From positions 4,015,001-4,079,000 of the forward strand of contig CALZFC010000041.1 in the NCBI GenBank assembly GCA_945643635.1: DNA of 64,000 nucleotides, read 5' to 3'. This DNA comes from Allodiplogaster sudhausi. Its lineage: Eukaryota > Nematoda > Chromadorea > Rhabditida > Diplogasteridae. The notes under the pieces were generated by a model. It saw only the letters and a list, made by a program, of their open reading frames with translations, did no database searches and had not been told where the DNA came from. Shown here one piece after another: positions 24,147 to 35,899 of the stretch (the first letter of the stretch is position 1; each line of letters starts with the position of its first letter). Position numbers and translations under genes: made by a program.

Positions 24147-24477
24147 ACGTACCTTCATATGTCATTACTACGACTTGGATTCTTTTTGCAATGAGATTTA
24201 TCTGTTTGTGGTCTCATGATCTTCTCGAGTTCCTTCCATGCGTTCATTATGTATTTAATTAATGTACATATTTATTTGCAATTCGAAAGGCAAATGTGCA
24301 TATGTATGTGCATACATACATATAATTGTTTTTATATTTCGCTCCTTCCAGTCGCTGCCAAATTAACGCCATATACATAAGAAAAGGTGTTCCTTTTACT
24401 CTCGATCTCTCTATCTTTCTATAACTCTCTCCTATCTCCTACATCTCTCATTTATTCCCCATTCATATTCTCTCATC

Positions 24478-24479
<2 letters not shown>

Positions 24480-24519
<40 letters not shown>
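24480..24519 (+). repeat. (AT)n microsatellite
   Basis: About 20 perfect AT dinucleotides. Confidence 0.95.
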
Positions 24520-24895
24520 CAACTTTGACAGTCGTGCTTGAAAACACTTTATTACAAACAGTGTACATATGATTGATTATCGGAACAAAGAATTACACGA
24601 AGTAGAAGTTAAAATAATGAGGCAGAAAGAAAATAATTAAAAAAATATACGGGCAAACCTGACTTTCAGTGCGAGATTAACTGGAAAATTATCTGATGTG
24701 AAACTCTTGTAAGGGCAATGGTTGCCTTTGCCCTTTCAAGTTCTAGTCCTTTCTTTGGAAACCATATGGTAATGAGGAACATTCACAATCTTCTCGTTCA
24801 GCAAACGACATTTCTGAAGGGGTTTCACTGTCATTCATTGTGCCTGCCGAGACTGCGATCGGTCGCCTCTTCCTCTTCTCTCCAATCAATCGAAA

Positions 24896-25295
24896 ATGTC
24901 GTCGAAGAAAAGTGAATCTTTGCTCCCTTCCCCCTCTAACTGTTTATTTTCCAAGAATATTTCTGCTTGGATGAAAAAAATATTATGAATTTTTCATGAA
25001 TATTCAAATATAAACAAAAAAACTTACTGAGGAACAAAGGTTTTTTGACAGTTTCATACCGACGAGTAAAAACTGCATAATTTATCAAAATTACGTTCAG
25101 AATAATAATGTAATAATTAATTTAAAAAAAATTTTTGATTACAAACATTTTTATACCTTTTTTGCAGATAAAAATTCCAAGTCGACGAGGTCGGTGGCAC
25201 CATCAAAGAAGAAGAGAAACGCGCTCAGAAGCCTCTTCCTAAACATTAGCAAAGTTCGGCATCAAGCAGCAAAAAAAGATGAAAACAATTCTTAA
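24896..25295 (+). CDS. small basic protein, two exons (predicted)
   Basis: ATG 24896 opens a 16-nt exon (MSSKK plus one base) ending at GTGAAT. After a 256-bp intron ending TTTTTGCAG, exon 25168-25295 continues in phase to a TAA at 25293-25295. The 47-residue product is Lys/Ser/Arg-rich (NSKSTRSV, SKKKRN, then LRSLFLNISKVRH). A nuclear or nucleic-acid-binding role would fit the charge but is only a guess. The gene is very short, so chance is a real alternative; the phase match and good splice sites are the support. Confidence 0.35.
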
Positions 25296-26048
25296 AAAAA
25301 AAAAAAATTTAGACATTTACAAAATATCGTCATCCAGTAATATCCAGTAATATCCAGTAAAAAAATTGCTCGAATCCCAGAATTTCACGCGCTTGGAATA
25401 TGCCAGAATTGTGGTCTTTCAAGATTTCATACCCATCTAAAGGTCTTTATCGATTTGGTTAGGCGTCACTGCAAGCGCAGCGAGCACCCTTTGCCTGCAT
25501 ATAAGTCATCCACGGGATGATGTAACCTTTTGCTCCATGGCTATTATGTTGCGTTTTGTGGTTGTGAGCTCGAATCTATTATAGCTAGCTGACTCGAATG
25601 AGCTATAATCTGTATCTTTACGTCCCCGGGGGCCGAAACACAAACCCCTAGCAATTCTACAATTTGGTATTCCCAGCTTATGGTTAGTCGTCGAAATAAA
25701 CATAGATCCAAATTCACCGTTGGCCATAGTGTTGAGAAAATTTACAAAATGCTGATATGCATGAATTTGCTTATCCACCCTCCTAATATTGGGATGAAAA
25801 ATCTCTAATTTGAAAATTTCATAACATACACCTGCCCTAATTGAATATTTTAGAATTTGTAGTCCCATAATGAAGCTTATTTTGACAACTCAAATCTGCA
25901 TACTCAAATATTACCAAAATAGCCTTTGCAAATTGCATTTTGTTTCTTCAACCTCTGGTTCAAGTTATTAACTTTTTATGCAAATAATAAAGACATATTT
26001 CAGGAGCATACGCAGGAGATTGAGAAGACTCAGGGAGTTGGGAGCAAG

Positions 26049-26297
26049 ATGAGCGACGAGGGCGTCAAGCAAGCGACAGTGCCAACCATAATAAATTTGA
26101 GAAGCATCAATGAATTTATAAATTGATTGACCGCTAGGCTAACGGAATAAGTTTATCAATCAATAAATCTCTAGCGATTGAATTAACTGACAACAGAAAT
26201 TAATTGATTGAGCGCTAGGATTTATCAATTAAACAACGGACGAATGAAATAATAGCAATAATAATAATAATAATAATACTAAAATTGTAGCAGCATA

Positions 26298-26340
<43 letters not shown>

Positions 26341-29012
26341 TTATTTATTTATGTTTGTTTTTTCAGCGAGAGATGATGCCACCGACGCCAAAGTCACCCG
26401 TAAGCACTCCCAAGGGTGCGTGTATTATTACTTCGTAACATAAAAAATTATTTAAAAAAGAATACACACAAAATTGGTTCGTAACCTTGAAAATAAATAT
26501 TAAAAAAAAACCTTTTTTTCAGAGCCAGGTTCTCGAAAGGAGAGAAGAAAGCAGTCCGTGGTGCCGAGAGTCAAGAAGTCGAGGTGCTCAAGCAGTGATA
26601 ACGAAGGGCGCAAGAAGAAGACGGAAAAGGAGAAGAAGGAAGGCGGCGAACGGAAGAAGTCGGAGAAGAAGAGCGAGAAGAAGGAGAGGAAGAAGTCGGA
26701 AGTGGAGAAGGAGAAGAAGAGTGCAGTCAATGAGAGGAAGGAGAAGAAAGAGAGAGGAGGAGAAAAGGAGAATGCGGCGAAAAAGGAAAAGAAAGACGAT
26801 GAGAACGAAAAGGCCGCAACCGAGAAGAAGGGAGGCAGCAAGGAGAAGACAAAGAAGGCATCCAACAAGACGGTCACTTTTCGTGAATTTGCTTTTTCTT
26901 TCTCAACATTACCTGCCTCCTTGGCACTCTAAAATGGTAAAATAAAATAAAACAGTTTGAAAAAATAATTAATTGATGTCTTTTTTATTTAGCCAGATTC
27001 TGGGAAAGAGAAGTCGAGCGGCAAGGCCGAGTCGGAGGCTGTCGGAGGTTCGGAGCCAAAGGCTAATAAATGGTTAGCTCCGCATACCGGTCCGGAGTCT
27101 TTTTTTGTTCCGCCCACGCGCCCGGACTCGTTTTTCCGGACTTTTCCGCTCCGCCCACCCTGAATACTTTGAATGAGTAAAATGGTGCAAATAACTTATG
27201 CGTCTCAAGGAGTAATAGAACTAGTTTAAGTAAACTTTAAAATATTTAGGGCAGGTGTCCACCGAATGGTGAAGGAGGTGCCCGACGAGGAGTTCGAAAA
27301 CGAGGAGAACGCTGTCCCAGCGCTCACGTTTATCGAGCAGCACGAACTCAAGTGGAAGGAAGGTCAGGAAAAGCTTGGCTAATGTAAAAGACTCTTTCCT
27401 GAACGTTCAAGAAAAGTCTTCCAAAAATCCTTAAATGTTGTTCAGTGGCGGTCGACGACAACGCAGAGATCGATGTGAGTGAATGAGAGGCGGAAAAAAG
27501 CCTTTTCGAACAGTCGGGGCTTTTTTATTTAGGAACATTATTATTTCGTATAACAATTTTTATTCCTAATATTTTTCAGGCGAATTCCAAGGAGTTCCAG
27601 AAGGCGCACCGATTCATGGAGATCCTCAAGCGCAGCAACTACCTCGAGAACGTGCTCGGGGCTGCACAGAATCGCGTGCTGCACGACTTCTTCGTGCGTG
27701 GCATGTCCGACCCGACGAAAGAGGTCAACTAAAAAAGAACTACAACAAATTCAATTTTGAATTCGAGCTCAAAGGAAGTATCCGACGAAAGAATACCGTA
27801 TCTAATAAAATTACGTTTCAAACTGTGCTAAACTTTCAACTGGATTAGCCTTTTTTGAACGCCCGCTACAAAATTTCAAATTTGAAACGTTTGTGTATCT
27901 AACGTCTCTCGACTTCTTTCATTGTCTCGCTTTTCTCTAAAGTCTGTATCTCTCATCCCTTGGTGAAAATGGGGTGCTAAGTGGGCAAGACGAGCAGAGA
28001 CTGCCTCTTCTTCCCACCCGTTACCACTCCTTGCTCGGATTTGAGCATACATCGGGTGCATCGACAGAGACGTTTTCTACCGTATTCCAAAAAACAAATC
28101 AAATTTCTGGCTAAATACTAAGTTTTGTAAAGCGGGAACACCTCTAATCGATCTTTTAGGCCAGACTTGATCATATGGGAATATAAAAGAAGAAGATTTT
28201 TTTCGTCGGATACTTCCTTTAATACGCAGTATCGAGGAGCAATCTTCAGAAATAAATTTAGAATAGTTCCTGAAAATGGAAATTGAATTAATGAATAAAT
28301 ATTATGATATTATAATGACATTTCCATTATCTCACGGTCAGAAAGCGTTTTTCTTGAGGAACTCGCGCTCCTTGTGCGCGCCATGGATAGCGTCCTGGAC
28401 ACGGTGATCTACCGCGAGGCTGACCTCGATGACGTCATCGACAAGGATATCCGCAATCTCATCCTTCATCGGGATGTTGTGCGTTAGGCTATACGGAGAA
28501 AGATTTTACATATATCTGATAAATCCATAGAAAAAAGGAATTGAAAACGACGATAGTGTCATAATGATGATTATCTTGCTTCCTCGTTTCCAGTGCAAAC
28601 AGCTGATGCTGGACGTTCTGCTGGTCGACGCTTCGCTGCTGCCGCTCAGCTGGGGCGGCGCCGTCGTCAAGTTGGATGCGAATTGGCTCGGAGTCCGCGG
28701 CAAGGAGCAGGCCAAGAGGTATCAAATTTTAGCTCAATTCCAATCTGATAGCCCAAATTCCATACAATTCCCAGGCCGTCCTTCCCTTCGACTCCAGTCG
28801 CCGCGGCGCAGAGTCCGAGCCCGACGACTTCGACTTCCAATACGGCGTCGACTCCGGCCACGACTCCGGGTGGCTCCAATGCCTTTGCAACGGAGTCGCC
28901 GATCGCCACGACGCCCGCATCGACTCCGGGCGGCTCGAACGCGCTTTCCAAGCAAGAGTTCGTCCCGTCGACTCCCAGCCCCACCAGCATGTACCTGGGC
29001 CCGCCTTACTAA
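26049..29012 (+). CDS. Lys/Glu-rich protein with Ser/Thr/Pro-rich tail, family unknown
   Basis: Exons join as follows: ATG 26049 (MSDEGVKQAT), 26367-26414 (MMPPTPKSPVSTPK), 26521-26873 (a long KE/KK-rich, probably coiled or disordered segment), 26993-27059, 27251-27362 (MVKEVPDEEFENEENAVP), 27447-27474, 27580-27724 (FQKAHRFMEILKRSNYLEN), about 28342-28473 (LEELALLVRAMDSVLDTV), 28594-28719 (LMLDVLLVDASLLPLSWGG) and 28773-29012, whose tail is rich in TP/SP/GGSN and ends MYLGPPY with TAA at 29010-29012. All phases fit except the join into the 28342 exon, where one base is unexplained. The first exon follows TTTCAG, so a 5'UTR intron or leader trans-splicing site is likely. The composition suggests a nuclear scaffold-like or phospho-regulated protein. 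No named domain is recognised. Confidence 0.65.
27772..28222. mobile_element. MITE in an intron
   Basis: AAAGGAAGTATCCGACGAAA at 27772-27791 is mirrored at about 28202-28222 as its exact reverse complement. The 450-bp element sits wholly inside the intron of the Lys/Glu-rich gene and has no convincing reading frame. A target-site duplication is not obvious. Confidence 0.75.
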
Positions 29013-30880
29013 GCCCCACCCGGAGCCGAGTCGAGCATACACCAGATTCCAGATTCCACATCCATAGCCCACATTCCAGCTTCTCGTCCAAAGCTCCCTT
29101 ATTCTACTCCCTCTCCACCCACCAACAAGTCAACTCTGGCCCCTCCTACTACTAATCTGATCAATCCCACGGAAGGTCACGTCGTCCTACCACTTACGAC
29201 GACTCTCACAACCTTTATGCCCTGAGGCTAATTGGGATAAATTCGCAATTAAAATGAATTGTCTGGTGTTTACTATAAACAACATTTGATTAAGACGAGA
29301 AGTTAGAAAAACTATCACCTTTGAATAATCCTCGTAAAAAAGCAACGAAATATGTAATCCGGATGTCTTGACAATTCCTATTTTTCAAAGAATACACTTG
29401 CCCATTCGATAACTGCTATCATGAGTAGAGACCGCAGAATGAAAGAATGACATAACACAAAAACCTACCGTAACGGAATTAACGGAATTTGTCAAGTTTG
29501 GACTGATAAATTCAAATTTTTGAAGAGAGCTTGTTCTATAGCTTTTTATTCTTTTTTTGCAGCTTGTCGGTTAGATTGTCAAGAATCTTTTTGTGAATAT
29601 TTTAAAGGTAGGTTTTTCAAAGTGTTGGGCGCTATTCTATCTTGCAAACACGGGTACTACGAAGAGAAAACCTCAATAGAAGGTTTTTTTTCCGTGAGCT
29701 TGGCTTTTTCAGTTTTTCTACTATAATTTGGATCATTCACAAGCTCTGGGATTCTTATTTTAATTTAATGTTAGATGACATGTTGTGTGATAGCCTGGCC
29801 GGTTTCTTGTCGAATTTCTCCGGGGCGATAAGGAAATATCATTGATAGATAGTTTTTAGCTGAAACAGGTTCAAGCTTATTTTTACGTTCCATTTCATTT
29901 ATCGATATTCTTTGATCGATTCTTGCAGGTAGATTATACTTAAAGCCAATTTGGATTCAGCACACTGATTTTTTTGTTCGTATATTGCGAGCAAACCAGA
30001 AAAATTTCCCTCGAGCAATATTTCCACTTCTTGGTTTCTCCCAGTTATAATGATTTAATATGTATCCCAGATATCCTGGGGATTTTTAAACATCATTTTA
30101 TGATAGAAGACCTCCGCCAGTGTACTATCACCGCGATTCTGTGAAGCGATAGTGAATTGTAGTTGATTATGTGGATATTTTTTAGTCCAAATAGTTAACC
30201 ACTTCGATTGAGGCGATTTGAGAGTGTAAAAGCACTTAGAAGAATGATCATGGAGATTAGCCGGATATAAAATTAGATTTAAAAAAAAAAACAAAAGAAT
30301 TTAAAAATAATTGGAATTAAATTTATCGAGCACAGTTACTATCGTCTGGCTCGAGCATCTGACCATTTTTTAAAGGCGTTTTTGTAAGATAATTTCAAAC
30401 TTTCGTGGGATTCTAATTTTAGAAATCGTTTTCTCATCACCTAAACTCCCTAAAAACAGTCCTTCTTTACATTTTCAATCGGTTTGAAAAAATCATCTGC
30501 GGTCTCTAATCATGAGCTCGTATAATCGGCTTTGGCAGTGGAAAGCATCCATAAAGCCGGAAAGCAAGTTCGGTGTTGATCACATCTTTGAAGATAAAAT
30601 CTTGGTCCTGTCTCCGAAGGATTAAAGGAGGGCAATCACCGAAAAACAATGTGTGATTTCAAATTGCTACGGCCTTATGCATTTTCATTCGTACGTGTTA
30701 TTTTTACGAAATGCACGCGGGAATGAGAGCGAGTACTCATTGGGCAGACGCGGCAAGTCGGCTTGCATTAAATATTTGTCGAAGAGCGTCCACCTTTAGG
30801 GAAATCATCTACGGAATAATAATACTGCAATAATTTGATTATCAGGTCCGCAGGTAAGTGAAGGTTTTCAGTGTGTAAGG
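29013..30880. other. intergenic, no gene seen
   Basis: AT-rich sequence without supportable exons. The short open frames around 29520-29845 show no splice structure or motif. Confidence 0.45.
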
Positions 30881-30885
30881 TAAAT

Positions 30886-32800
30886 TTATTCAAAGGGAGT
30901 GTCAACAACTTTCATTTCACTCTAATGTTAAAGCGCAATTCAAGAAGTTCATATGAGCTCCTATTAAACTCTGTTTCCGGAAAGTTTGATGCCCATCTTT
31001 TCGATCCTGCCTCGTTCTGCTCATTACTCTTCTAATCGCAGCTGCGGTTTGGTCGTCTCTCCTTTGTTCTCTCATTATCCCATTCATTTCTGCTGTCCCT
31101 ATAACAAATTCTTTTCTTTAGGAAATCTGCCATGTCGTCGGTTGTCTCTTCTCGCACTTCGTTTGCCAGTTCTAAGCCGTCTGCGTAAGATTCCCAGAGC
31201 GAAAAAAATAAATCAGATCAAAACTTATTGAATCGGCTTTATCGGAGCATAATTATTATCAGTCGTAACTCAGATAGCTTTTCGAATGCAGATCCGGAAA
31301 AGGCAGAGTCTACAATTTTGTCTCTGCAGGGTTCTCTCGTCCTCTTGCGTGGCGGAGCTGATCCCGCCGATTATCGGGCGCGACTTCAAGGCAGATGCGA
31401 TGGTTCGCAGCGCCTCCCTCGAGTGCGAGCGCCTGAAGGACGGGAGGTGCGGAGAGGGGAATCGATTTCGGGGGACTGCATGAGCAGTGGGATGAGAGTC
31501 GTGAATGTCTTCTAAATGCTAAGGGGACATGATACCATAATGCTGAATTTGTAGAGAATTCAGCATCTTCGAAATGCTGATTTGTCCTATTTTATGGAGC
31601 TCCGACCGGTAGCATCGTAGGAAGCAATTCTAAAATGACTTTACAATTGAGGAAGATCGCCGAGGAATACCCATTTAAAAATGCTTTTCTGCATACTTTT
31701 TGTTATTGCCTTCAGGTTCCGCTACAGCTTCACTCTTTCGCTGTCCGAGAAGATCGAGGATGATTCTACAGTCTCGTCCGTTGTAATTTGCTCCTTTTGT
31801 TCGACTGAAGAAGTCAGATTCCCTCAGCTGAAGAATCCCTGGAGTGCTCAATACCTTGCCTCTTGATCCTTGAAAAGAGTGAAATGAAATCTATCTTCCA
31901 TCCCCTTGCCTCTCCAGCTCAGCTCGCTCCTCTCCGTCCTTCATGAATGAGTGGGCGAAGGAGTGGCAGCGGGCCCAGCCAACTGCCTCGACTATCGAGG
32001 AACACGCGACTGTACGATGGAATTTATCCCCTCAGTTTTCCATAAACACTTTTGATTTCTTCAGGAAGAGATCAACGTGATCTTCTACCTCTTCGACAAG
32101 TCGCCCGCCGGAGATCCGTCAGTAAGAGGATAATGGGAGGAATAGTCTGATAACAGAGGACCAGCGAGGCCGAGCGGAAACATTTCTGTTGCCTGATGAA
32201 TACTTTTTCTAATCAGCCAGCATTTACAGCTTCCGCACCCGCAAAGAAGAGAGCGTTCTGCTGAGTGAGACCATGGAGGGACTTCTCCGCTCCTTCGCCC
32301 GCGGAGAGGCACGCGACTACGAGTCAGTGTCTATCTTCAGCCTTAGGCTCCGCCCTCCCGTCCACTTCCTTTCCTCTTTTTTCAGCTTCTTCCACAACCA
32401 TGTCTTCGTCATTGAGCGGAACGAGTCTAATTCCATCGATCGCCGCTTCTGGGCTCCTGGTTGTCGTTACATGGCTATTTATATTTGGGATGAAAGGGAT
32501 GCCCCTTTTCCAGGTCTCGAGTGAATGCCTGAAACTCCCCCTCGGAGCCTTCGCTGAGGCCTGCCAAGAGGAACTGAAGATCGTCGTGGATCTCATCGGA
32601 ATCCCCAAGAAGAAAATCTCTAGGGGAAGAGATCTTCAAGAGCCGCGTTTTCAAAGGGAGGAGCCTGGCTAAGCCAACCCGTCCGCTCCCCTTCCCTCCC
32701 GTTCCTCTTTACGCCAACATCCGTCCTAGTTCTGTCTTCCGATTTGGATAAATATATTTTTCGTACTTAATTTGTTCTTTTTGCAAAAGGGAAATAAAAT
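30886..32800 (+). repeat. segmental duplicate of 16768-18730
   Basis: Coding and non-coding bases, including introns, match 16768-18730 in the same order and orientation at roughly 95 % by eye, with small indels. The duplicated segment includes the promoter and 3' flank of the gene inside it. Confidence 0.85.
31132..32672 (+). pseudogene. unrecognised gene, copy B of a duplicated pair
   Basis: Exon structure is the same as at 17015-18542, starting at ATG 31132. Here the exon at about 32067-32117 is full length (EEINVIFYLFDKSPAGDP), so the centre of the protein is intact where copy A is broken. Near its end this copy lacks about 19 nt that copy A has (after KKK, about 32617), so the frame runs on to a TGA at about 32672 with an unrelated tail. 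The donor after RRFWAP is also changed by an inserted G (about 32459). It may be expressed with a new C-terminus or be decaying. Confidence 0.6.
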
Positions 32801-33235
32801 GAAAGAGATTAGTTTGATGTAAACCCAAAGAGCTTGATGGTAATAATAAAGTTTGCACTGAATGCCATTCGAATAATCGAACTGGAATGCCATGAGGAGT
32901 TGAATGTTCTCACATCTGCAACAATTTCCCTGCCTTCCAGGGGATCAGAAGGAGAGATCCTTTATTCGCGATATAAAGTAAAATTCAATGAGAAAGATAT
33001 GTACATATTCTCTTGTTAAAATAGTAAAATGTGTGCTGATGGAAAGATTGTTTTGAAAATCTACTATGCGACTTTACATGAGGTTGTTCACAAATTGCAT
33101 GCATCATTATTGTTTGCACTGTTCGAAGAGACTGATGTCCTAAGAAGGGTAAAAAAAGCGGCGGACCGGCTATTCGTAAAGAGTATGTACTTTCCGGGAA
33201 TATGTACATGAATTGTCATTGTATTATACTGAAAT

Positions 33236-33383
33236 TCCTGTATCGCCTCTTCAATCATGACGCATTCATTCCAACTCTGAAATGTGAATTTGATTAAAAA
33301 CACGAACAAAGGGAAAATGCTGGCTGAAAAACAGACTAAGAATATAAGACCGATGGATGAAGGGTGGGAAAAAAACAAGAAGT
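33236..33383 (+). repeat. direct repeat left of the GNAT-like gene
   Basis: About 148 bp from TCCTGTATCG to AAAAACAAGAA matches 34077-34220 at about 90 %. The pair brackets the small gene at 33674-33990. Confidence 0.85.
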
Positions 33384-33673
33384 TTGCAATTTATGTTTTT
33401 ATCTCTTATTGTTAGACGTCGCAACAATTTCAATGTTATTTACGGGGGAAGCGACTGGAGGGCATAGCATACGATCGAACACGGGAACTTGAAGTATACG
33501 CATATTTTTGATATCTGGGCTCATGCAACTAATCGAATAAGACACAATGATTGATATTTGATGCATAAATAGCAGAAGATAGTACAGTGGTCACAGATTA
33601 CCAATCATGATCACTTCAGTCTTTCCGGTTATCATCTCCCTCTCTCTCTCTCTCTCTCTCTACTCTCTCCTTC

Positions 33674-33990
33674 TTATTCCTGCTGCTCCGGGGACTCAAC
33701 AAGCGTCTTGAGGGCAGCATTTTCCGGCTTCTGGACGAGGCGGTGACATATGCGCAGGTAGGGCGAACCAGCTGCATCGAATCGCGGGCGTATTTGAAGC
33801 CGTACTGCACAAGGAGTGCAGCCAGTATTCGTCCGCTCGCTTCCTTGGGCACGAATGTGTGGTGAAAGTCGAGAACGCGGCCCTGCTTGCCTGGCACGGG
33901 CCGGTAGTAGAGATGAGCCGTCAGCGAGCCGCCGAGTTTGATGGCGAACTGCACGGACTTGCGGCAATGCTCGACTGTCACGGTGGACAT
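33674..33990 (-). pseudogene. GNAT-type (NATD1-like) small acetyltransferase, frame break
   Basis: ATG 33990 opens a single exon. The peptide has the shape of the small GNAT proteins related to NATD1: a strand pair HLYYRPVPGKQGRVLDFHHT, then TFVPKEASGRILAALLVQYGF. The segment after HHT corresponds to the acetyl-CoA region, but the usual G-x-G is replaced (ASGR). After VRP the natural continuation YLRICHRLVQKPENAALKT lies one base out of frame and ends at a TAA at 33674-33676. The break falls at a GGG/CCC at 33761-33763. Without a shift the frame reads into the (GA)n tract. Weak family match; pseudogene or one-base sequence error. Confidence 0.5.
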
Positions 33991-34076
33991 GGCGAAGCTT
34001 GAGTAACTGGGTTAAAACCAGGCTAGATATTAAGGGAGTGAGAGAGAAAGGAGAGAGCTAGAAAAAAATGGTTTAA

Positions 34077-34220
34077 TCCTGTATCGTCTCTTCAAGAATG
34101 CATATTCATGCCAACTCTGAAATGTGAATTTGATTAAAAACACGAACAAAGGGAAAAAGCTGGCTGAAAAGCAGACGAAGAATATAAGACCGATGGATGA
34201 AAGGTGGAAAAAAACAAGAA
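34077..34220 (+). repeat. direct repeat right of the GNAT-like gene
   Basis: Partner of 33236-33383. Just beside it, GGCTAGATATTAAGGGA with GA-rich tail also occurs twice (34014 and 34224), so the flank itself has been tandemly copied. Confidence 0.85.
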
Positions 34221-34584
34221 CTTAGGCTAGATATTAAGGGAATGAGAGAGAAGGGAGGGATAAAGAGTGTGTGAGTTAGAGAAAAAGTAGAGAGCGAGTG
34301 GAGAATGGTTTAATTTTGCCAGAATCTTTACAATAATTCCAATTATGCAAGCATGACACCTCCTTTTCGAGCATTCTCTGACGAATAAAATCGAAGTAGC
34401 AAAGCGAGAGATTCAACAGCTCCGCCAGATTCTTCTTTTATTATTTTCTTATATAAGCTTCATGTCCTTCCTTTGTAATTTCGCAATGTAAGAGAATCTA
34501 TTCGTTGTGCTTATCCAAAATAGACTCTAATAGTGACTCTACAATGTTTCGTAAGGCATCTTCATTCATTCATCCCGATTCCAG

Positions 34585-34760
34585 ATGTCCACGCTCGCCT
34601 TCCTCCTTCAACTTCTCGTCGTTCTCTGCTCGCTATTCCCTTCTCCCACGGCTGGCGCTGGGAATGCCGCAACGGTGACTGCGTCTGGGAAGACTACAAC
34701 TTCGGCTGCGGGATGCACGGGAAGGAGTGCTGCTGCAAAGTGAGCGACTATGAGTCATGA
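34585..34760 (+). CDS. small secreted cysteine-rich peptide, frame break
   Basis: ATG 34585 follows an acceptor-like CGATTCCAG. It starts a clear signal peptide, MSTLAFLLQLLVVLCSLF, but this frame continues as an Ala/Thr-rich run. One base away, the frame reads HGWRWECRNGDCVWEDYN then FGCGMHGKECCCKVSDYES to TGA 34758-34760, a compact peptide with seven cysteines including CCC. Adding one C to the CCC at 34645-34647 would join signal peptide and Cys-rich part, giving about 58 residues. Family not recognised; secreted by inference. Without that shift each half is a poor protein, so a sequence error or a recent mutation is likely. Confidence 0.5.
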
Positions 34761-35139
34761 ACCACTGATCATCGGGCTCCCTTGCAACTCGCATGATTCG
34801 ACCCAATTTTCTTCGATAAAGCATCATCATCATGTTGCTGAATCTTTTAGAACAAAAAAGATAAGAGATGGGAGTCAAAAAGAAGGCTGAGGAATACATT
34901 TAAAAAAAGATTGGCATGGGAAAAGAGCAATGTCGTCCATTGAATCCTTATGTTTGTGAAGGCTTAGACTTCGCCAACCTATGCAAGGTTGCGAGGGCAG
35001 ACAGACTGATTGTACGAGTGAAAGGTAGACAAGGCACACGAAGAGACAGTGGAACTTGTAGAGAACAGTTGAGTAACGGCAAAAATCTGCTAGGCGATGC
35101 TGATTAAGACATCTAGAAGAACTGGTAAAAGAAAGAGAG

Positions 35140-35539
35140 CGATAGAGAGAATGAGAGAGAACAAGAGAGAGAAAGAGATTAGAGAGAAGGAGAGAGAAGG
35201 AGAGAGAAGGAGAGAGAAGGAGAGAGAAGGAGAGAGAAGAAGAGTGACGAAGAGAGTATGAATGAATGAGAAAGAGATGCTCAACACGCTGGAGCAGTTG
35301 CAATTCTTGACTCCAGTGCAGTTCATAGGGCGAGAATCCACTGACGAGCAAACAGAAGTTGTCACTCACGCGAAAGACAAGAGACCACTTGAAAGGAGGA
35401 GAGAGGAGAGAATGCAAAGACATAGAAATGAAGAAAGAAGAGAACAGCTAGGGAGACAGAGAGAGAGAGATAGACAGAGAGAGACAGAGAGAGAGGGACA
35501 GAGAGAGAGACAGAGACACACAGAGAGAAACAGAGAGAG

Positions 35540-35570
<31 letters not shown>

Positions 35571-35605
35571 CAGAGAGAGCGAGAGAGAGAGAGAGAGAAA
35601 GAGCG
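35140..35605 (+). repeat. GA-rich tandem repeats
   Basis: 35160-35237 holds about six copies of AGAGAAGGAG. 35450-35605 is a long GAGA/GACAGA tract. The long open frames through it on both strands are low-complexity artefacts. Confidence 0.9.
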
Positions 35606-35899
35606 CAAGAACGATGCGTTTGGCAAATGTTGCCGTTGCACTTGGCACACGAGCACATGCTAACATCGAATAGAGAGTTTGATGGAAAAAAGAGAATGCT
35701 AGGATTTTAAAGATTATATGAAAAAGTGAGTGAGGGAGTATGTGAAGGAGGGAGCGTGTAAAGTAGAGAGCTAGCAAGCAAAAAAAAGATGGAGTGCAGA
35801 AGAATTCTGGTTGCCAGCGGCAGGAATAACTCGAGCTCGAGCACTATAAAACGCATTTGAAGTGGAGAGATAGACAGAAGTTCTCTTCATCTCTCAAGA

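Noticed and set aside
26487..26945. Arg-rich 152-codon frame overlapping the Lys/Glu-rich exon
   Set aside because: Different frame of the same exon; the KE-rich frame fits both splice phases.
28729..29091. Overlapping minus-strand frames of about 110-120 codons
   Set aside because: Shadows of the GC-rich, TP-repeat last exon of the plus-strand gene.
35262..35663. Long open frames on both strands rich in RE/SL repeats
   Set aside because: They are forced by the GA/CT microsatellite; no signal, domain or splice logic.
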